Assembly (NCBI GenBank): GCA_963732845.1
Contig: CAVTBE010000017.1
Coordinates: 124,001 to 188,000, forward strand
DNA length: 64,000 nt
Source of the DNA: CAVSRC01 sp963732845
GTDB taxonomy: Bacteria; Pseudomonadota; Alphaproteobacteria; Rhizobiales; Kaistiaceae
Direction of reading: 5' to 3'
The translations under genes were made by a program, and so were the position numbers. This document shows positions 17,935 to 27,382 of this stretch, piece by piece. The notes below the pieces were generated by a model that did not search any database, was not told where the DNA came from, and worked only from the letters and a program-made list of their open reading frames with translations. How positions within the stretch are numbered: position 1 is the stretch's first letter; each line of letters starts with the position of its first letter.

Positions 17935-19794
17935 TTAGTCGAGCGGGGGAACGGCAAAGTCCTCCGGCGGAGCGCCGGAAGCATGGCGCGCCATCATTTG
18001 CGCGAAGGCGGCCTCGATCTGGCGCGTCTGGCGCCGCGTGTTAAAGAGTGGGCAGCGCCCCCGGTTGGCGGCGAGCTTCGCTTTGATCTCGGCGAGTGCG
18101 GGCGGTTTGGCCGCCAGTTCCAGGGCTAGCGCTTCGTAAGCTTCGGTAGATTTCGTCACCAGTTCGGCCATGCCCGCGGCCTGAAGCAGGCTTGCGCCGA
18201 CCCGGCTGGGAAAGGCGCTGCCGTGGCGGGTGACCACCGGGAGTCCCGTCCACAAGGCATCACAGGCGGTGGTGTGTGCGTTGTAGTAGAACGTGTCGAG
18301 GAACAGATCGGCGTGGTGGTGGCGTGCGAGATGCGCAGCTGGCGACACCCGCGGCGCGAAGACCAACCGTGAGGCGGCCACGCCGCGCGCTTGCGCCTCC
18401 CGCCTGAGATTTGCGGCGAAGACGCGACTGCTCTCCAGCAGCCAGAGGACGCTGCCCTCCACGGCACGCAACAGGCGCATCCACACGTCGAACGCGTCGA
18501 CCGTGACCTTGAAGCCATTGTTGAAGCAGCAGAAGACGAAGCCGCTCTCGGGCAGGCCGTGATCTTGCCGCTGGCCTAGGGCCGGCGGTGGCGGTATCGC
18601 GTCGTCGGTCACGAAATAGGTCTCAGGCATATAGACGATCTTCTCAGAATAACACGCCCGGTCGACTTCCGGCAGGACGACGCGATCGGCGAAGAGGTAG
18701 TCGATAGACTTGTTCCCAGTCGTGCCTGGATAGACAAGATAGCTCACCTGAATCGGCACAGGACGACGGGCGAATACGCCGGACCGCGCGTAAGCGATGT
18801 TGCTGTTCAGGTCCACAGCTATGTCAACCTCGCGGGAGCGCAGCAGCGCTGCAATCGCGTCATCGTCCATCGAGCTGCCGTCGACGAAATGCTCGAACGC
18901 CTTCTCCAGACGGCTGCGCAATCGGCTGCCGTCGGACGGCCGCGTGGCGACGGCGATGGTCTCGAACCGCGCGCGATCATGCCGCTCGAACAGGCCAGCC
19001 ATGAGCTGAGCAGTGGGATGCACGCCGAAATCGGCACAAACATATGCGAGACGGATCCGTTCGTGCCGATAGTGTTCGCCGCGCCAGAGCGCTTCGTCCG
19101 GAGGCGATTCGCGGCTCGACCAAAGATTTGCGCAGGCGAGCTGCTCGGCGGGCGTCGACGGGATCGACAGCATCTGGAAAGGCCGCGCCGCAGGAATGCC
19201 GGCACGCAGATCGGCAAGCAGGGCCTCGCGGTCGGCTTCGAGCCCGGCCCAGTCGCCCGCATTCATGCGGGCGTGGACCAAATCTCCGCGTAAATATTCG
19301 CAATCGGGGCGCAGCGTCAGCGCGCGGCGGTAAGCCGGCAACGCCTCGTCATAGCGCTTCAGTTCGGTGAGTGACCGCGCAAGCGCCGCCCAGGCTTCGG
19401 CGTCGTCCGGCAGTTGCGCCACGACACCCTGCCACATTTCTACTGCTTCTTCGAAGCGCTCTAGATGCGCCAGGCCGCCGCCGGCTACCTGCATGGCCTG
19501 AAGATTGTCGGGGACGTAGACCAATGTTCGCTGCGCGACCTCCAGCGCCTCGGTTGCCTTCTTTTGCCGGAAGAGAATGACGGCCAGGTTGGTCAAGACC
19601 GACACGCGGTCCGGAACGAGTGCCAGCGCCCGGCGCAGACGTTGCTCGGCGCCCGCAAAGTCCTCAGCGTCGGCACAATCCAGCGCCTCAAAGAATAGGG
19701 CCTTGGCACGTTCGGTATCGGCCGGTGTGGGAGTGGAAATGGCGCAGTCCCCGCGATGGTGGCCCGCCAAGTCCCCGCTGGCGGAGTCGTCCAA
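17935..19794 (-). CDS. TPR protein with SPINDLY/OGT-type (GT41) glycosyltransferase domain
   Basis: A 619-residue protein. The first 200 residues are tetratricopeptide repeats (for example AEQRLRRALALVPDRVSVL). The remainder matches bacterial O-GlcNAc-transferase-like proteins: RLAYVCADFGVHPTAQLMAG, PIQVSYLVYPGTTGNKSIDY, FNNGFKVTVDAF, and DTFYYNAHTTACDALWTGLP near the UDP-sugar site. In bacteria this family glycosylates adhesins, flagellin or other proteins; the target here is unknown. No adhesin or flagellar gene is nearby. The start may be further inside than the ATG at 19,794, since the first 20 residues are not TPR-like. Confidence 0.85.
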   Translation of the reverse strand: MDDSASGDLAGHHRGDCAISTPTPADTERAKALFFEALDCADAEDFAGAEQRLRRALALVPDRVSVLTNLAVILFRQKKATEALEVAQRTLVYVPDNLQAMQVAGGGLAHLERFEEAVEMWQGVVAQLPDDAEAWAALARSLTELKRYDEALPAYRRALTLRPDCEYLRGDLVHARMNAGDWAGLEADREALLADLRAGIPAARPFQMLSIPSTPAEQLACANLWSSRESPPDEALWRGEHYRHERIRLAYVCADFGVHPTAQLMAGLFERHDRARFETIAVATRPSDGSRLRSRLEKAFEHFVDGSSMDDDAIAALLRSREVDIAVDLNSNIAYARSGVFARRPVPIQVSYLVYPGTTGNKSIDYLFADRVVLPEVDRACYSEKIVYMPETYFVTDDAIPPPPALGQRQDHGLPESGFVFCCFNNGFKVTVDAFDVWMRLLRAVEGSVLWLLESSRVFAANLRREAQARGVAASRLVFAPRVSPAAHLARHHHADLFLDTFYYNAHTTACDALWTGLPVVTRHGSAFPSRVGASLLQAAGMAELVTKSTEAYEALALELAAKPPALAEIKAKLAANRGRCPLFNTRRQTRQIEAAFAQMMARHASGAPPEDFAVPPLD

Positions 19795-20104
19795 AAAGCT
19801 ACTTTATCGGCAAAAAATGGCGCGAGGAAATGACCTTCAAGACACTGATTATGTTTGGCCCCGGCATCTGCAGCCGGGCACTGTGCCACCGCCCGAGGGG
19901 CTGCCGTGCCTGCCAAAAAGCCCGCTGCCGAACATTGGCGTGAAAGTTCTCGTTCGGCACCCGCACCCCATGATGCCGATTGGTATCGGCTCGGTATCGT
20001 TGCCTTTGATCTGCGGGGGTAACCGCGATCCCAATGAACGGCTCGTCGGGCGCTTGCCTGCTTGGGCGTCCGATTCCCGGGCCGGCCCAGGCCCCAATCC
20101 CCAT
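19795..20104. other. Intergenic leader upstream of the TPR/GT41 gene
   Basis: About 310 bases with no supported gene. It holds the leftward promoter for the glycosyltransferase. Two GGTATCG direct repeats 10 bases apart (near 19,981-19,998) are the only small-scale structure I see. Open frames present are not family-like. Confidence 0.5.
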
Positions 20105-20959
20105 CTAGAGCCGGTAATAGGCGATGGCCGTGTCGCGGTAGAGCTTGCGCAAATCCTCTTCCGCCGTGCCGGCCGTCACCCGGTCGACCAACGCCACCCA
20201 GTCCGCATAGCGCGTGGCCAGTTCCACAACCGGCCAGTCGCCGCCGAAGGCGACCCGGTCGAAGCCGAAACAATCAATGGCGTGAGCCACATAGGGCGCC
20301 ACCTGGTCGTAGGTCCACGCCCTGTGGTCGGCCTCGGTGACGACGCCGGAGACCTTGCAGATCACGTTCGGCAGGCCGGCCAGCTCGCGCATCTGGCTCC
20401 ACCACGGCTCGCGCACGCCCTCCCTGATTCCCGGCTTGCCGATGTGATCGAGGATGAAACGCACCTGCGGACAGCGGCGCACCAGCTCGATCGCATCGCC
20501 CATCTGCCGATGGAAGATGCAGATTTCGAAGCCCAGCTCGTATTTGGCGAGCAGCCTCACGCCGGCGACGAACTCCGGCTGCAGGCACCAGCCCGGCTCG
20601 TCGGCATGCGCCTGGATCAGGCGGCGCACCCCGCGGGCGAGCGGCATGCGGGCGAAGGCGGCGATATCCGGCTCGGCTGCCGCCCCCATTTCCAGCGGCA
20701 TCGAGGCGACGATGGCCTGCACCCGGGCATCGTTGCGGGCGGCCAATTCGATCCAGACCGCCTCATCGAGGTGGCGGCCGCCGGCGGCATCGACCTCGAC
20801 GAAGACCAGCTTGTCCACTGCCACGCCGCCGATCGCCGCCGTGTATTCGGCCGATCCATGCGGCGTGTTGAGCATCGGCTCGCTCCGCATCCAGGGATAG
20901 TCGAGAGCGTCCGGGTCATAGAGATGGACATGGGCGTCCACCAACGGAAAATCAGGCAA
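20105..20959 (-). CDS. Amidohydrolase-2 family sugar-lactonase-like protein
   Basis: A 284-residue TIM-barrel hydrolase of the amidohydrolase_2 family. LVDAHVHLYDPDALDYPW is the HxH metal motif region, ILDHIGKPGI holds another ligand His, and FGGDWPVVELA holds the catalytic Asp. The closest recognised type is L-fucono-/L-rhamnono-/galactarolactone-type lactonases. Context supports a sugar lactone role, because the next leftward-transcribed genes upstream encode oxidative pentose catabolism. The BA14K gene lies between on the other strand, so it is probably a separate transcript. Confidence 0.8.
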   Translation of the reverse strand: MPDFPLVDAHVHLYDPDALDYPWMRSEPMLNTPHGSAEYTAAIGGVAVDKLVFVEVDAAGGRHLDEAVWIELAARNDARVQAIVASMPLEMGAAAEPDIAAFARMPLARGVRRLIQAHADEPGWCLQPEFVAGVRLLAKYELGFEICIFHRQMGDAIELVRRCPQVRFILDHIGKPGIREGVREPWWSQMRELAGLPNVICKVSGVVTEADHRAWTYDQVAPYVAHAIDCFGFDRVAFGGDWPVVELATRYADWVALVDRVTAGTAEEDLRKLYRDTAIAYYRL

Positions 20960-21213
20960 GGTTCCCTCCCCTGCGCCGTTTTGCGGCGCTTTCCTGTGTG
21001 CCGGGCCTCATCGCGCAAAAAGAATCTGCAGGCAATCGGCAAATGCCCATTTCCCGCCATCGCACGACCCACTTGTGACCAAATATCAACGGGACACTTG
21101 CACCGTGGCGCGGGGCGCGCGACGACAGACCGCCACATCTCTCAGCCTCACCGTTGCGCCAAGGACAAACGCTGGAACAGCAGCCCATGCGACCGGGAGG
21201 GAACCGGAAGCCC

Positions 21214-21804
21214 ATGAAATCGTTGATCATGCCACTCGCCGGACTAGCCGTGCTGGCGACGGTCGGGACCGCCACGGCGGCCCCGCCGGAATATTGCGCG
21301 CTCTATGCACGCGAATACGCCAACCAGTTCACCACCGCCGCCGGCGAGAAGCCGGGTTCGGAGCAGAAGATCCAGGACGAGGCCTACTACCGCTGCCTCA
21401 ACATGGATCAGGAGCCGGAAATGCCGCCGACCTCCGCCTATTACGGAACCGCGCTCGATACCGCCGGCCAAGGCGGGCCGCTGGAGCCTGTCCCCGGTGC
21501 CGCGGCGCCTGACACCGGCAAGACGGCACCGCCGGCTGCTGATATCGCCGTGGCGCCCACCACGGATACGCCCGCGGCGCCGGCCGCCAACACCGCCACG
21601 CCCGCAGCAACGGCACCGCCGAAGCCGGCCACCATGACCGCGGACAACGCACCGGCCCCATCCGGGCATTCCTACACCGGCGGCAAGAAACCCTGGACGC
21701 CCGAATGGCTGGCCACGTGCCGGAAGTACTTCCCTCATTCCTTCAACGAGAAGGACGGCACCATCCTGCCCTTCGGCACCAACAAGCGGGTGTTATGCAG
21801 ATAG
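21214..21804 (+). CDS. BA14K-like secreted protein with Pro/Ala linker
   Basis: A 196-residue exported protein: signal peptide (residues 1-24, ending TATAAPP), a conserved Cys-containing segment (EYCALYAREYANQF), an Ala/Pro/Thr-rich low-complexity linker (about residues 90-155), and a C-terminal domain CRKYFPHSFNEKDGTILPFG resembling the BA14K fold of Rhizobiales surface proteins. ATG 21,214 has an upstream GGGAGGGA site. Function unknown; possibly cell-envelope associated. It interrupts a run of leftward sugar-catabolism genes. Confidence 0.75.
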   Translation: MKSLIMPLAGLAVLATVGTATAAPPEYCALYAREYANQFTTAAGEKPGSEQKIQDEAYYRCLNMDQEPEMPPTSAYYGTALDTAGQGGPLEPVPGAAAPDTGKTAPPAADIAVAPTTDTPAAPAANTATPAATAPPKPATMTADNAPAPSGHSYTGGKKPWTPEWLATCRKYFPHSFNEKDGTILPFGTNKRVLCR

Positions 21805-21941
21805 GCCGGTCCGGCCGGGGCCGTCGGACGAGCACTTGGGCTTCCGCGCTTACGTTTTAGCGTCGCGCGGATAGAGCGGAGCGCAATCGGGGTCTTCGTC
21901 CCTTGCGTTCCGCTCCGCCTTATGCGGGCCGCCCTTTCCGG

Positions 21942-23378
21942 TCAGGGCTGCATGTAGACCGTCTTGACCGTGGTGAAGAACTCCGCCGCATAGCGCCCCT
22001 GCTCGCGCGGGCCGTAGCTCGATCCCTTCCGGCCACCGAAGGGCACGTGATAGTCGACGCCCGCCGTCGGCAGGTTGACCATCACCATGCCGGCTTCCGA
22101 ATTGCGCCTGAAGTGGCTGGCATATTTCAGGCTGGTCGTGCAGATGCCCGAGGTCAGACCGAAGGGCGTGTCGTTGGCAACCGCCAGCGCCTCGTCATAA
22201 TCCTTCACCCGGATGACGCTTGCCACCGGCCCGAAGATCTCCTCGCGGTTGATCGTCATCTGCTGATCGGTGTCGACGAACAGCGCCGGCTGCAGATAGT
22301 AGCCGGGCGTCTCGCGGTTCAGCCGTTCGCCGCCCCAGTGCAGCTTGCCGCCTTCCTTGCGGCCGATCGCAATGTAGTCCTCGTCCTGCTTGAGCTGGCT
22401 CGGATCGACCACCGGACCGATATGCGTTCCCGGCTTGCAGGCATTATCCACCGTGAGGCCCTTGAGCCGCTCGGTCAACGCCGCGACGAACCTGTCATGG
22501 ATGCCCTCGCTCACAATCAGCCGCGACGAGGCCGTGCAGCGCTGCCCGGTGGAGAAGTAGGAGCCATTGGTCGCCGCCTCGACGGCGACGGCGAGGTCGG
22601 CATCGTCGAGCACCACCAGCGGGTTCTTTCCGCCCATCTCGAGCTGGAACTTGCGCATCACCTTGACCGAGGCGTCGGCGACCTTGCGGCCGGTATTGAT
22701 CGAGCCGGTGAAGGTCATGGCGTTGACGTCGGGCGAATTGATGATCGCGTCGCCGACCACCGAGCCCTTGCCCATCACCAGATTGAGCACGCCCTTGGGC
22801 AGCCCGGCGCGCGCCAGGATATCGACGATTTCCCACGAACAGCCCGGCACCAGATCGGCCGGCTTGAACACCACCGTGTTGCCGTAGCAGAGCGCCGGGG
22901 CGATCTTCCAGGCGGGGATGGCGATGGGGAAGTTCCACGGCGTGATGATGCCCACCACGCCGACCGGCTCGCGCGTCATGGTGACTTCCAGGCCCGGCCT
23001 GACACTGGGCACGACTTCGCCGGTCAGGCGCAACGCTTCGCCGGCAAAGAAATCGAAGATCTGCCCTGCCCTGACCGTCTCGCCGATGCCTTCGGCCAGC
23101 GTCTTGCCCTCCTCGCGGGCGAGCAGGCTGCCCAGCTCCTCGCGCCGCCTGAGAATTTCGTCGCCCGCCGCCTTGAGGATGTCGTGACGCTGCTGGATGC
23201 CCGAGCGCGACCACGCCGGGAACGCATCCTTGGCGGCGGCGATGGCGCGCCTGGCATCGTCGGCGCTGCCACGAGCATAGTGGCCGACGACCTCGTCGGT
23301 ATTGGACGGATTGATGTCGGCGACAGCCTCGCCGTCCACCCAGTCCCCATTGATATAGTTGCGGTGCAGATCGTCCAT
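21942..23378 (-). CDS. NAD(P)-dependent aldehyde dehydrogenase, 2-ketoglutarate-semialdehyde type
   Basis: A 478-residue ALDH. TPWNFPIAIPAWKIAPAL is the cofactor-binding entry, FTGSINTGR the turn motif, QLEMGGKNPLVVLDD holds the general base Glu, and FSTGQRCTASSRL holds the nucleophilic Cys. Family members next to pentonate dehydratases oxidise alpha-ketoglutarate semialdehyde to 2-oxoglutarate, the last step of the Weimberg-type pathway. That context applies here: an AraD1-type gene 54 bases upstream and a xylonate-type dehydratase further on. Succinate semialdehyde cannot be excluded as substrate. Confidence 0.85.
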   Translation of the reverse strand: MDDLHRNYINGDWVDGEAVADINPSNTDEVVGHYARGSADDARRAIAAAKDAFPAWSRSGIQQRHDILKAAGDEILRRREELGSLLAREEGKTLAEGIGETVRAGQIFDFFAGEALRLTGEVVPSVRPGLEVTMTREPVGVVGIITPWNFPIAIPAWKIAPALCYGNTVVFKPADLVPGCSWEIVDILARAGLPKGVLNLVMGKGSVVGDAIINSPDVNAMTFTGSINTGRKVADASVKVMRKFQLEMGGKNPLVVLDDADLAVAVEAATNGSYFSTGQRCTASSRLIVSEGIHDRFVAALTERLKGLTVDNACKPGTHIGPVVDPSQLKQDEDYIAIGRKEGGKLHWGGERLNRETPGYYLQPALFVDTDQQMTINREEIFGPVASVIRVKDYDEALAVANDTPFGLTSGICTTSLKYASHFRRNSEAGMVMVNLPTAGVDYHVPFGGRKGSSYGPREQGRYAAEFFTTVKTVYMQP

Positions 23379-23432
23379 GACGGCTGGAATCCTTGTTCGT
23401 TCTGATGTGGCGGGCGCCTGCGGCGTCGGCCT

Positions 23433-24425
23433 CTAGAGCCGGCGAATCCTCACCCGTTCCTCTTTGCCGACGGCCAGCGGATTGACAAGCGGCAGCCCGA
23501 ATTCGGGCGCCGATATCTCGAACACATCGCCCGCTTCGGCACGAATGCCGGCCGCGAAGGACAGGGTCGCTGTCCCAAAGCAATGGACGTGGATGTCGCC
23601 CGGCCGCCGGAAATACGGATATTTAAAATGATGGGCTTCGAGATTGGCGATGGTATGCGACATGTTCGCTTCGCCGGTCAGGAAGGGCTGCTCGAAGATC
23701 ACCGTGTCGCCGCGGCGGATGCGCGACAGGCCCTGCACGTCGTCGGGCAGTTCGCCGAGCAGCAGTTCGGGGCCGAAGGAGCACGGCCGCAGCTTGGAAT
23801 GGGCGAGATACAGGTAGTTCTGCCGCTCCATGACGTGATCGGAGAACTCGTTGAGCAGGGCAAAACCGATCCGCCACGGCTGACCGTCGGGGCCGACCAG
23901 ATAGAGGCCGGCGACCTCCGGCTCCTCGCCGCCGTCCTCGCCGAAGGCCGGCGATACCAGCGCCGTGCCCGGCGCCGCAACGAAGCTGCCGTCGCCCTTG
24001 TAGAACCACTCCGGCTGGACGCCGGTCTCCCCCTTTGCCGGCTTGCCGCCCCTGAGCCCCATGTGGAACATCTTCATGGAATCGGTCAGCGAAGCCGTGT
24101 CGTCGCCCGCCGCCTTGGCATGCATGGAATCGCGCGTCGCCGCGGAGCCGAGGTGGGTGAGACCCGTTCCGGTGACCAGGAGATGCGCCGGATCGGGATG
24201 ATCGACCGGCGGCAGCACGCTTCCCTTCGCCAGCAGGGCCACCGGATCGGCTTCGCCGCGGCTGGGTGCCGTCCGCACCAGCCTGGCAATGGTCGTCTTG
24301 TCGGCGATCGCCGCCCTGGCCAGATCGAGGACCGTACGGTAGCGCCCCCCGACGATCCACGACTTGCCACGATCGGTCGCGACCACACGGCGGCTTCTGC
24401 CGTCGCGCACCTGCATCAAGCGCAT
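23433..24425 (-). CDS. AraD1/GguC family FAH-like protein (pentose catabolism)
   Basis: A 330-residue protein of the fumarylacetoacetate hydrolase superfamily, AraD1/GguC subgroup. Family signs are the start MRLMQVRDGRSRRVVA, GTGLTHLGSAATRD near residue 87, and FEQPFLTGEANMSHTI. In pentose oxidation clusters a protein of this type is thought to act on 2-keto-3-deoxypentonate, dehydrating it to ketoglutarate semialdehyde. It sits between the regulator and the aldehyde dehydrogenase in a leftward unit. The exact reaction is inferred from context. Confidence 0.8.
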   Translation of the reverse strand: MRLMQVRDGRSRRVVATDRGKSWIVGGRYRTVLDLARAAIADKTTIARLVRTAPSRGEADPVALLAKGSVLPPVDHPDPAHLLVTGTGLTHLGSAATRDSMHAKAAGDDTASLTDSMKMFHMGLRGGKPAKGETGVQPEWFYKGDGSFVAAPGTALVSPAFGEDGGEEPEVAGLYLVGPDGQPWRIGFALLNEFSDHVMERQNYLYLAHSKLRPCSFGPELLLGELPDDVQGLSRIRRGDTVIFEQPFLTGEANMSHTIANLEAHHFKYPYFRRPGDIHVHCFGTATLSFAAGIRAEAGDVFEISAPEFGLPLVNPLAVGKEERVRIRRL

Positions 24426-24469
24426 GGGCTAACCTCGAATCTGACCTTGTTCATCCAGGTGGGCAGTCA

Positions 24470-25219
24470 TCAGGCCGGCTCCTGGCGTTCGCGCTGCGCC
24501 TTCAGCGCATCCAGCACATTGCCCTTGGAGTTCCTGAGGAGCCTTCGCATGCCGTAGAAGGCACCCTCGGCGTCCCGGGCCGCGATCATTTCGTACACCG
24601 CCCTGTGCTGCAACACCGAATCGGCCGCCATCACCGTCCGCCAGCCGATGGTGAAGGAGAGCTCGAGCGCCGAGTTGATCATGGCGCCGACCGAGATGAG
24701 GATCGGATTGCGCGAGGCGGTCAGGATCGTCATGTGGAAATCGACATCGGCCGCAATCTGGTCGTGGCCGCCGCGCGGGTGATTCTGGATGCCGTCCATC
24801 GCCACGCCGAGCGCGGCGATGTCGTCCGCGGTCGCCCGCTCCGCCGCCAGCGACGCCGCCGAGGGCTCGATGATCTCGCGCATCTCGAAGAGCGCATTGA
24901 CGAACTCGTCGCTGGGACCGTGATCGACCTGCCAGCGCAGCACGTCCACGTCGAACATGTTCCAGTCGCCAGACGGCCGCACCCGCGTCCCGATCTTGGG
25001 GCGTGAGGCCGTCAGCCCCTTGGCTGACAACAGGCGAATAGCCTCGCGCACCGCCGTACGCGAGACGCCGAATTCGGCCTGTACCTCCGGTTCGGTTGGC
25101 AAGATATCGCCGGGCTTGTATTGACCGGTGACGATCCTCTGACCGATGGTTCCCGCGACCATCTCCGAAAGTCGTTGCTGGCGCTGGACGGCGGGCCGTT
25201 TAGGATGTTGGTTACGCAT
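24470..25219 (-). CDS. GntR-family regulator, FadR/FCD class
   Basis: A 249-residue repressor. The N-terminal winged helix (PTEPEVQAEFGVSRTAVREA) is followed by an FCD ligand domain with metal-binding His/Asp positions (ADVDFHMTILTASRNP and the late LQHRAVYEMIAARD). Such regulators respond to sugar acids or their keto-acid products. It is divergent from the dehydratase gene and upstream of the araD1-like and aldehyde dehydrogenase genes, so it very probably controls both directions from 25,220-25,501. Confidence 0.9.
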   Translation of the reverse strand: MRNQHPKRPAVQRQQRLSEMVAGTIGQRIVTGQYKPGDILPTEPEVQAEFGVSRTAVREAIRLLSAKGLTASRPKIGTRVRPSGDWNMFDVDVLRWQVDHGPSDEFVNALFEMREIIEPSAASLAAERATADDIAALGVAMDGIQNHPRGGHDQIAADVDFHMTILTASRNPILISVGAMINSALELSFTIGWRTVMAADSVLQHRAVYEMIAARDAEGAFYGMRRLLRNSKGNVLDALKAQRERQEPA

Positions 25220-25501
25220 GGCGAGCCATCACGCATATACGTACCCTTGGACATGAAAGCGTGTATCATAGTATCTTTCCGACGTTAACCCGGAATGGCG
25301 GAGGCAACGGAGCGGCGTCGGCGCGCTGGCGTTCTCCCGAGCGCACGGGGAGGTTTCATCATATTATAGATCGCCGCCGGAGGACGCTTTTCCGCGCGGG
25401 TGAAACAAGCCGCTAAAGCACTTTCCGCCCACGCCACAGACAGCGATCGGACGGGCCAGTCGACCCAGCCTGATGCGCATAGCCCTATGATGGAATGGAA
25501 C
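25220..25501. promoter_or_regulatory. Divergent control region of the pentose locus
   Basis: An intergenic region between the gntR-type gene and the dehydratase gene. AT-rich segments at 25,241-25,252 (ATACGTA core) and 25,262-25,275 (GTATCATAGTATC, with a direct GTATC repeat) are plausible operator or promoter pieces. No perfect palindrome is visible, so the exact operator is unresolved. Confidence 0.4.
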
Positions 25502-27298
25502 ATGGTCAAAAAAGACAGTGCGCAGTTGCGCTCCAAAGCCTGGTTCGACAACCCTGAGAATCCCGGAATGACCGCCCTCTACCTGGAGCGGTATCTCAAT
25601 TTCGGCATCACCCGCGAGGAACTGCAGTCCGGCAAGCCGATCATTGGCATCGCCCAGACCGGCTCCGACCTCTCCCCCTGCAACCGCCACCATCTGGATC
25701 TGGCCAAGCGGGTGCGCGACGGCATCCACGCCGCCGGCGGCCTCGCTTTGGAGTTTCCGGTCCACCCCATCCAGGAGACCGGCAAGCGGCCGACCGCCGC
25801 GCTCGACCGCAACCTCGCTTATCTCGGCCTGGTCGAGCTGCTCTACGGCTATCCGCTCGACGGCGTCGTGCTGACCACCGGCTGCGACAAGACCACGCCG
25901 GCCTGCATCATGGCCGCCGCTACCGTCGATATCCCCGCCATCGTTCTGTCCGGCGGCCCCATGCTCAACGGCTGGTGGAAGGGCGAACGCTCCGGCTCCG
26001 GCACGGCCGTGTGGAATTCCCGTGAGGATCTCGCCGCCGGCAAGATCGACTACGACGAATTCATCGAGATCGTCGCCTCGTCGGCCCCCTCGATCGGCCA
26101 TTGCAACACCATGGGCACGGCCTCGACCATGAACGCGCTGGCCGAAGCGCTCGGCATGAGCCTGCCCGGCTGTGCCGCCATCCCCGCGCCCTATCGCGAG
26201 CGCGGTCAGATCGCCTACGAGACCGGCGTGCGCGCCGTCGAGATGGTGTGGGAGGACCTGAAACCCTCCGACATCCTCACCCGCGAGGCCTTCGAGAACA
26301 CCATCCGCATCAATTCGGCCATCGGCGGCTCGACCAATGCGCCCATCCACATCAACGCCATCGCCCGCCATATCGGCGTGAAGCTGGACGACACGGACTG
26401 GGAGACGGTCGGCCACAAGATCCCGCTGCTGGTCAACATGCAGCCGGCCGGCAAGTATCTCGGCGAGGAGTTCCAACGGGCCGGCGGCGTTCCCGCCGTC
26501 GTCAACGAACTCATCAAGCAGGGCCTCATCCACGAGAACGCCATCACCGCCAACGGCAAGTCGATCGGCGAGAACTGCCGCGGCCGCGAGTCCGAGGACA
26601 AGGACGTCATCCGGCCCTTCGACAATCCGCTGGTCGAGGATGCCGGCTTCATCGTGCTCAAGGGCAACCTCTTCAATTCCGCCATCATGAAGACCAGCGT
26701 GATCTCGGAGGAGTTCCGCGACCGCTACCTCTCCGACCCGAAGAGCCCCAACGCCTTCGAGGGCCGGGCGATCGTCTTTGAAGGGCCCGAGGACTACCAC
26801 CACCGCATCGAAGAGCCGGAACTGCAGATCGACGAGAACTGCATGCTGTTCATCCGCGGCACCGGGCCAATCGGTTATCCCGGCGGCGCCGAGGTGGTGA
26901 ACATGCAGCCGCCGGCCGAGCTCATCAAACGCGGCATTCACGCGCTGCCCTGCATTGGCGACGGCCGCCAGTCGGGCACCTCCGGCTCGCCCTCCATCCT
27001 CAACGCCTCGCCCGAGGCGGCGGCGGGTGGCGGACTGGCGCTCGTCCAGACCGGCGACCGGGTGCGCATCGACCTCAACACGGGCGAGGCCAACATCCTG
27101 ATTTCCGATCAGGAACTGGCCAAGCGCCGCGCCGAGATGGAAGCCCATGGCGGCTTCCCCTTCCCCAAGAGCCAGACCCCCTGGCAGGAGATCCAGCGCG
27201 GCATGGTCGACCAGTTCTCTGAGGGGATGGTTCTGAAGCCGGCGATCAAGTACCAGCGCGTCGCCAAGACGATGGGTATCCCGCGCGACAATCACTGA
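25502..27298 (+). CDS. IlvD/Edd-family sugar-acid dehydratase (D-xylonate dehydratase-like)
   Basis: A 598-residue [Fe-S] dehydratase. The pattern ALYLERYLNFGIT, then GKPIIGIAQTGSDLSPCNRH, closely follows Caulobacter xylonate dehydratase as I remember it. Cluster cysteines are in TGCDKTTPACIM and PSIGHCNTMG, and GTSGSPSILNASPE is a C-terminal signature. It converts a pentonate (D-xylonate or L-arabonate) to 2-keto-3-deoxypentonate. ATG 25,502 (MVKKDSAQ) gives the normal length; a GTG at 25,400 would add 34 unlikely residues. A strong terminator follows. Confidence 0.87.
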   Translation: MVKKDSAQLRSKAWFDNPENPGMTALYLERYLNFGITREELQSGKPIIGIAQTGSDLSPCNRHHLDLAKRVRDGIHAAGGLALEFPVHPIQETGKRPTAALDRNLAYLGLVELLYGYPLDGVVLTTGCDKTTPACIMAAATVDIPAIVLSGGPMLNGWWKGERSGSGTAVWNSREDLAAGKIDYDEFIEIVASSAPSIGHCNTMGTASTMNALAEALGMSLPGCAAIPAPYRERGQIAYETGVRAVEMVWEDLKPSDILTREAFENTIRINSAIGGSTNAPIHINAIARHIGVKLDDTDWETVGHKIPLLVNMQPAGKYLGEEFQRAGGVPAVVNELIKQGLIHENAITANGKSIGENCRGRESEDKDVIRPFDNPLVEDAGFIVLKGNLFNSAIMKTSVISEEFRDRYLSDPKSPNAFEGRAIVFEGPEDYHHRIEEPELQIDENCMLFIRGTGPIGYPGGAEVVNMQPPAELIKRGIHALPCIGDGRQSGTSGSPSILNASPEAAAGGGLALVQTGDRVRIDLNTGEANILISDQELAKRRAEMEAHGGFPFPKSQTPWQEIQRGMVDQFSEGMVLKPAIKYQRVAKTMGIPRDNH

Positions 27299-27326
27299 GC
27301 CCCGCGCCGCCGGGTTGACGCAATGC

Positions 27327-27352
27327 AAGGCGGACGGCTAGCCGTCCGCCTT
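27327..27352 (+). terminator. Terminator after the dehydratase gene
   Basis: A perfect 12-base-pair hairpin (AAGGCGGACGGC, TA, GCCGTCCGCCTT) followed by TTGCTCTGT, starting 28 bases after the stop. The symmetric stem could also act on the other strand. Confidence 0.85.
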
Positions 27353-27382
27353 TGCTCTGTCTCACCGGATGGGAGGGCGCCC

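Noticed and set aside
19577..21217. A 546-codon plus-strand frame between the glycosyltransferase and lactonase genes
   Set aside because: It is antisense to the ends of two well-supported genes and shows no family pattern.
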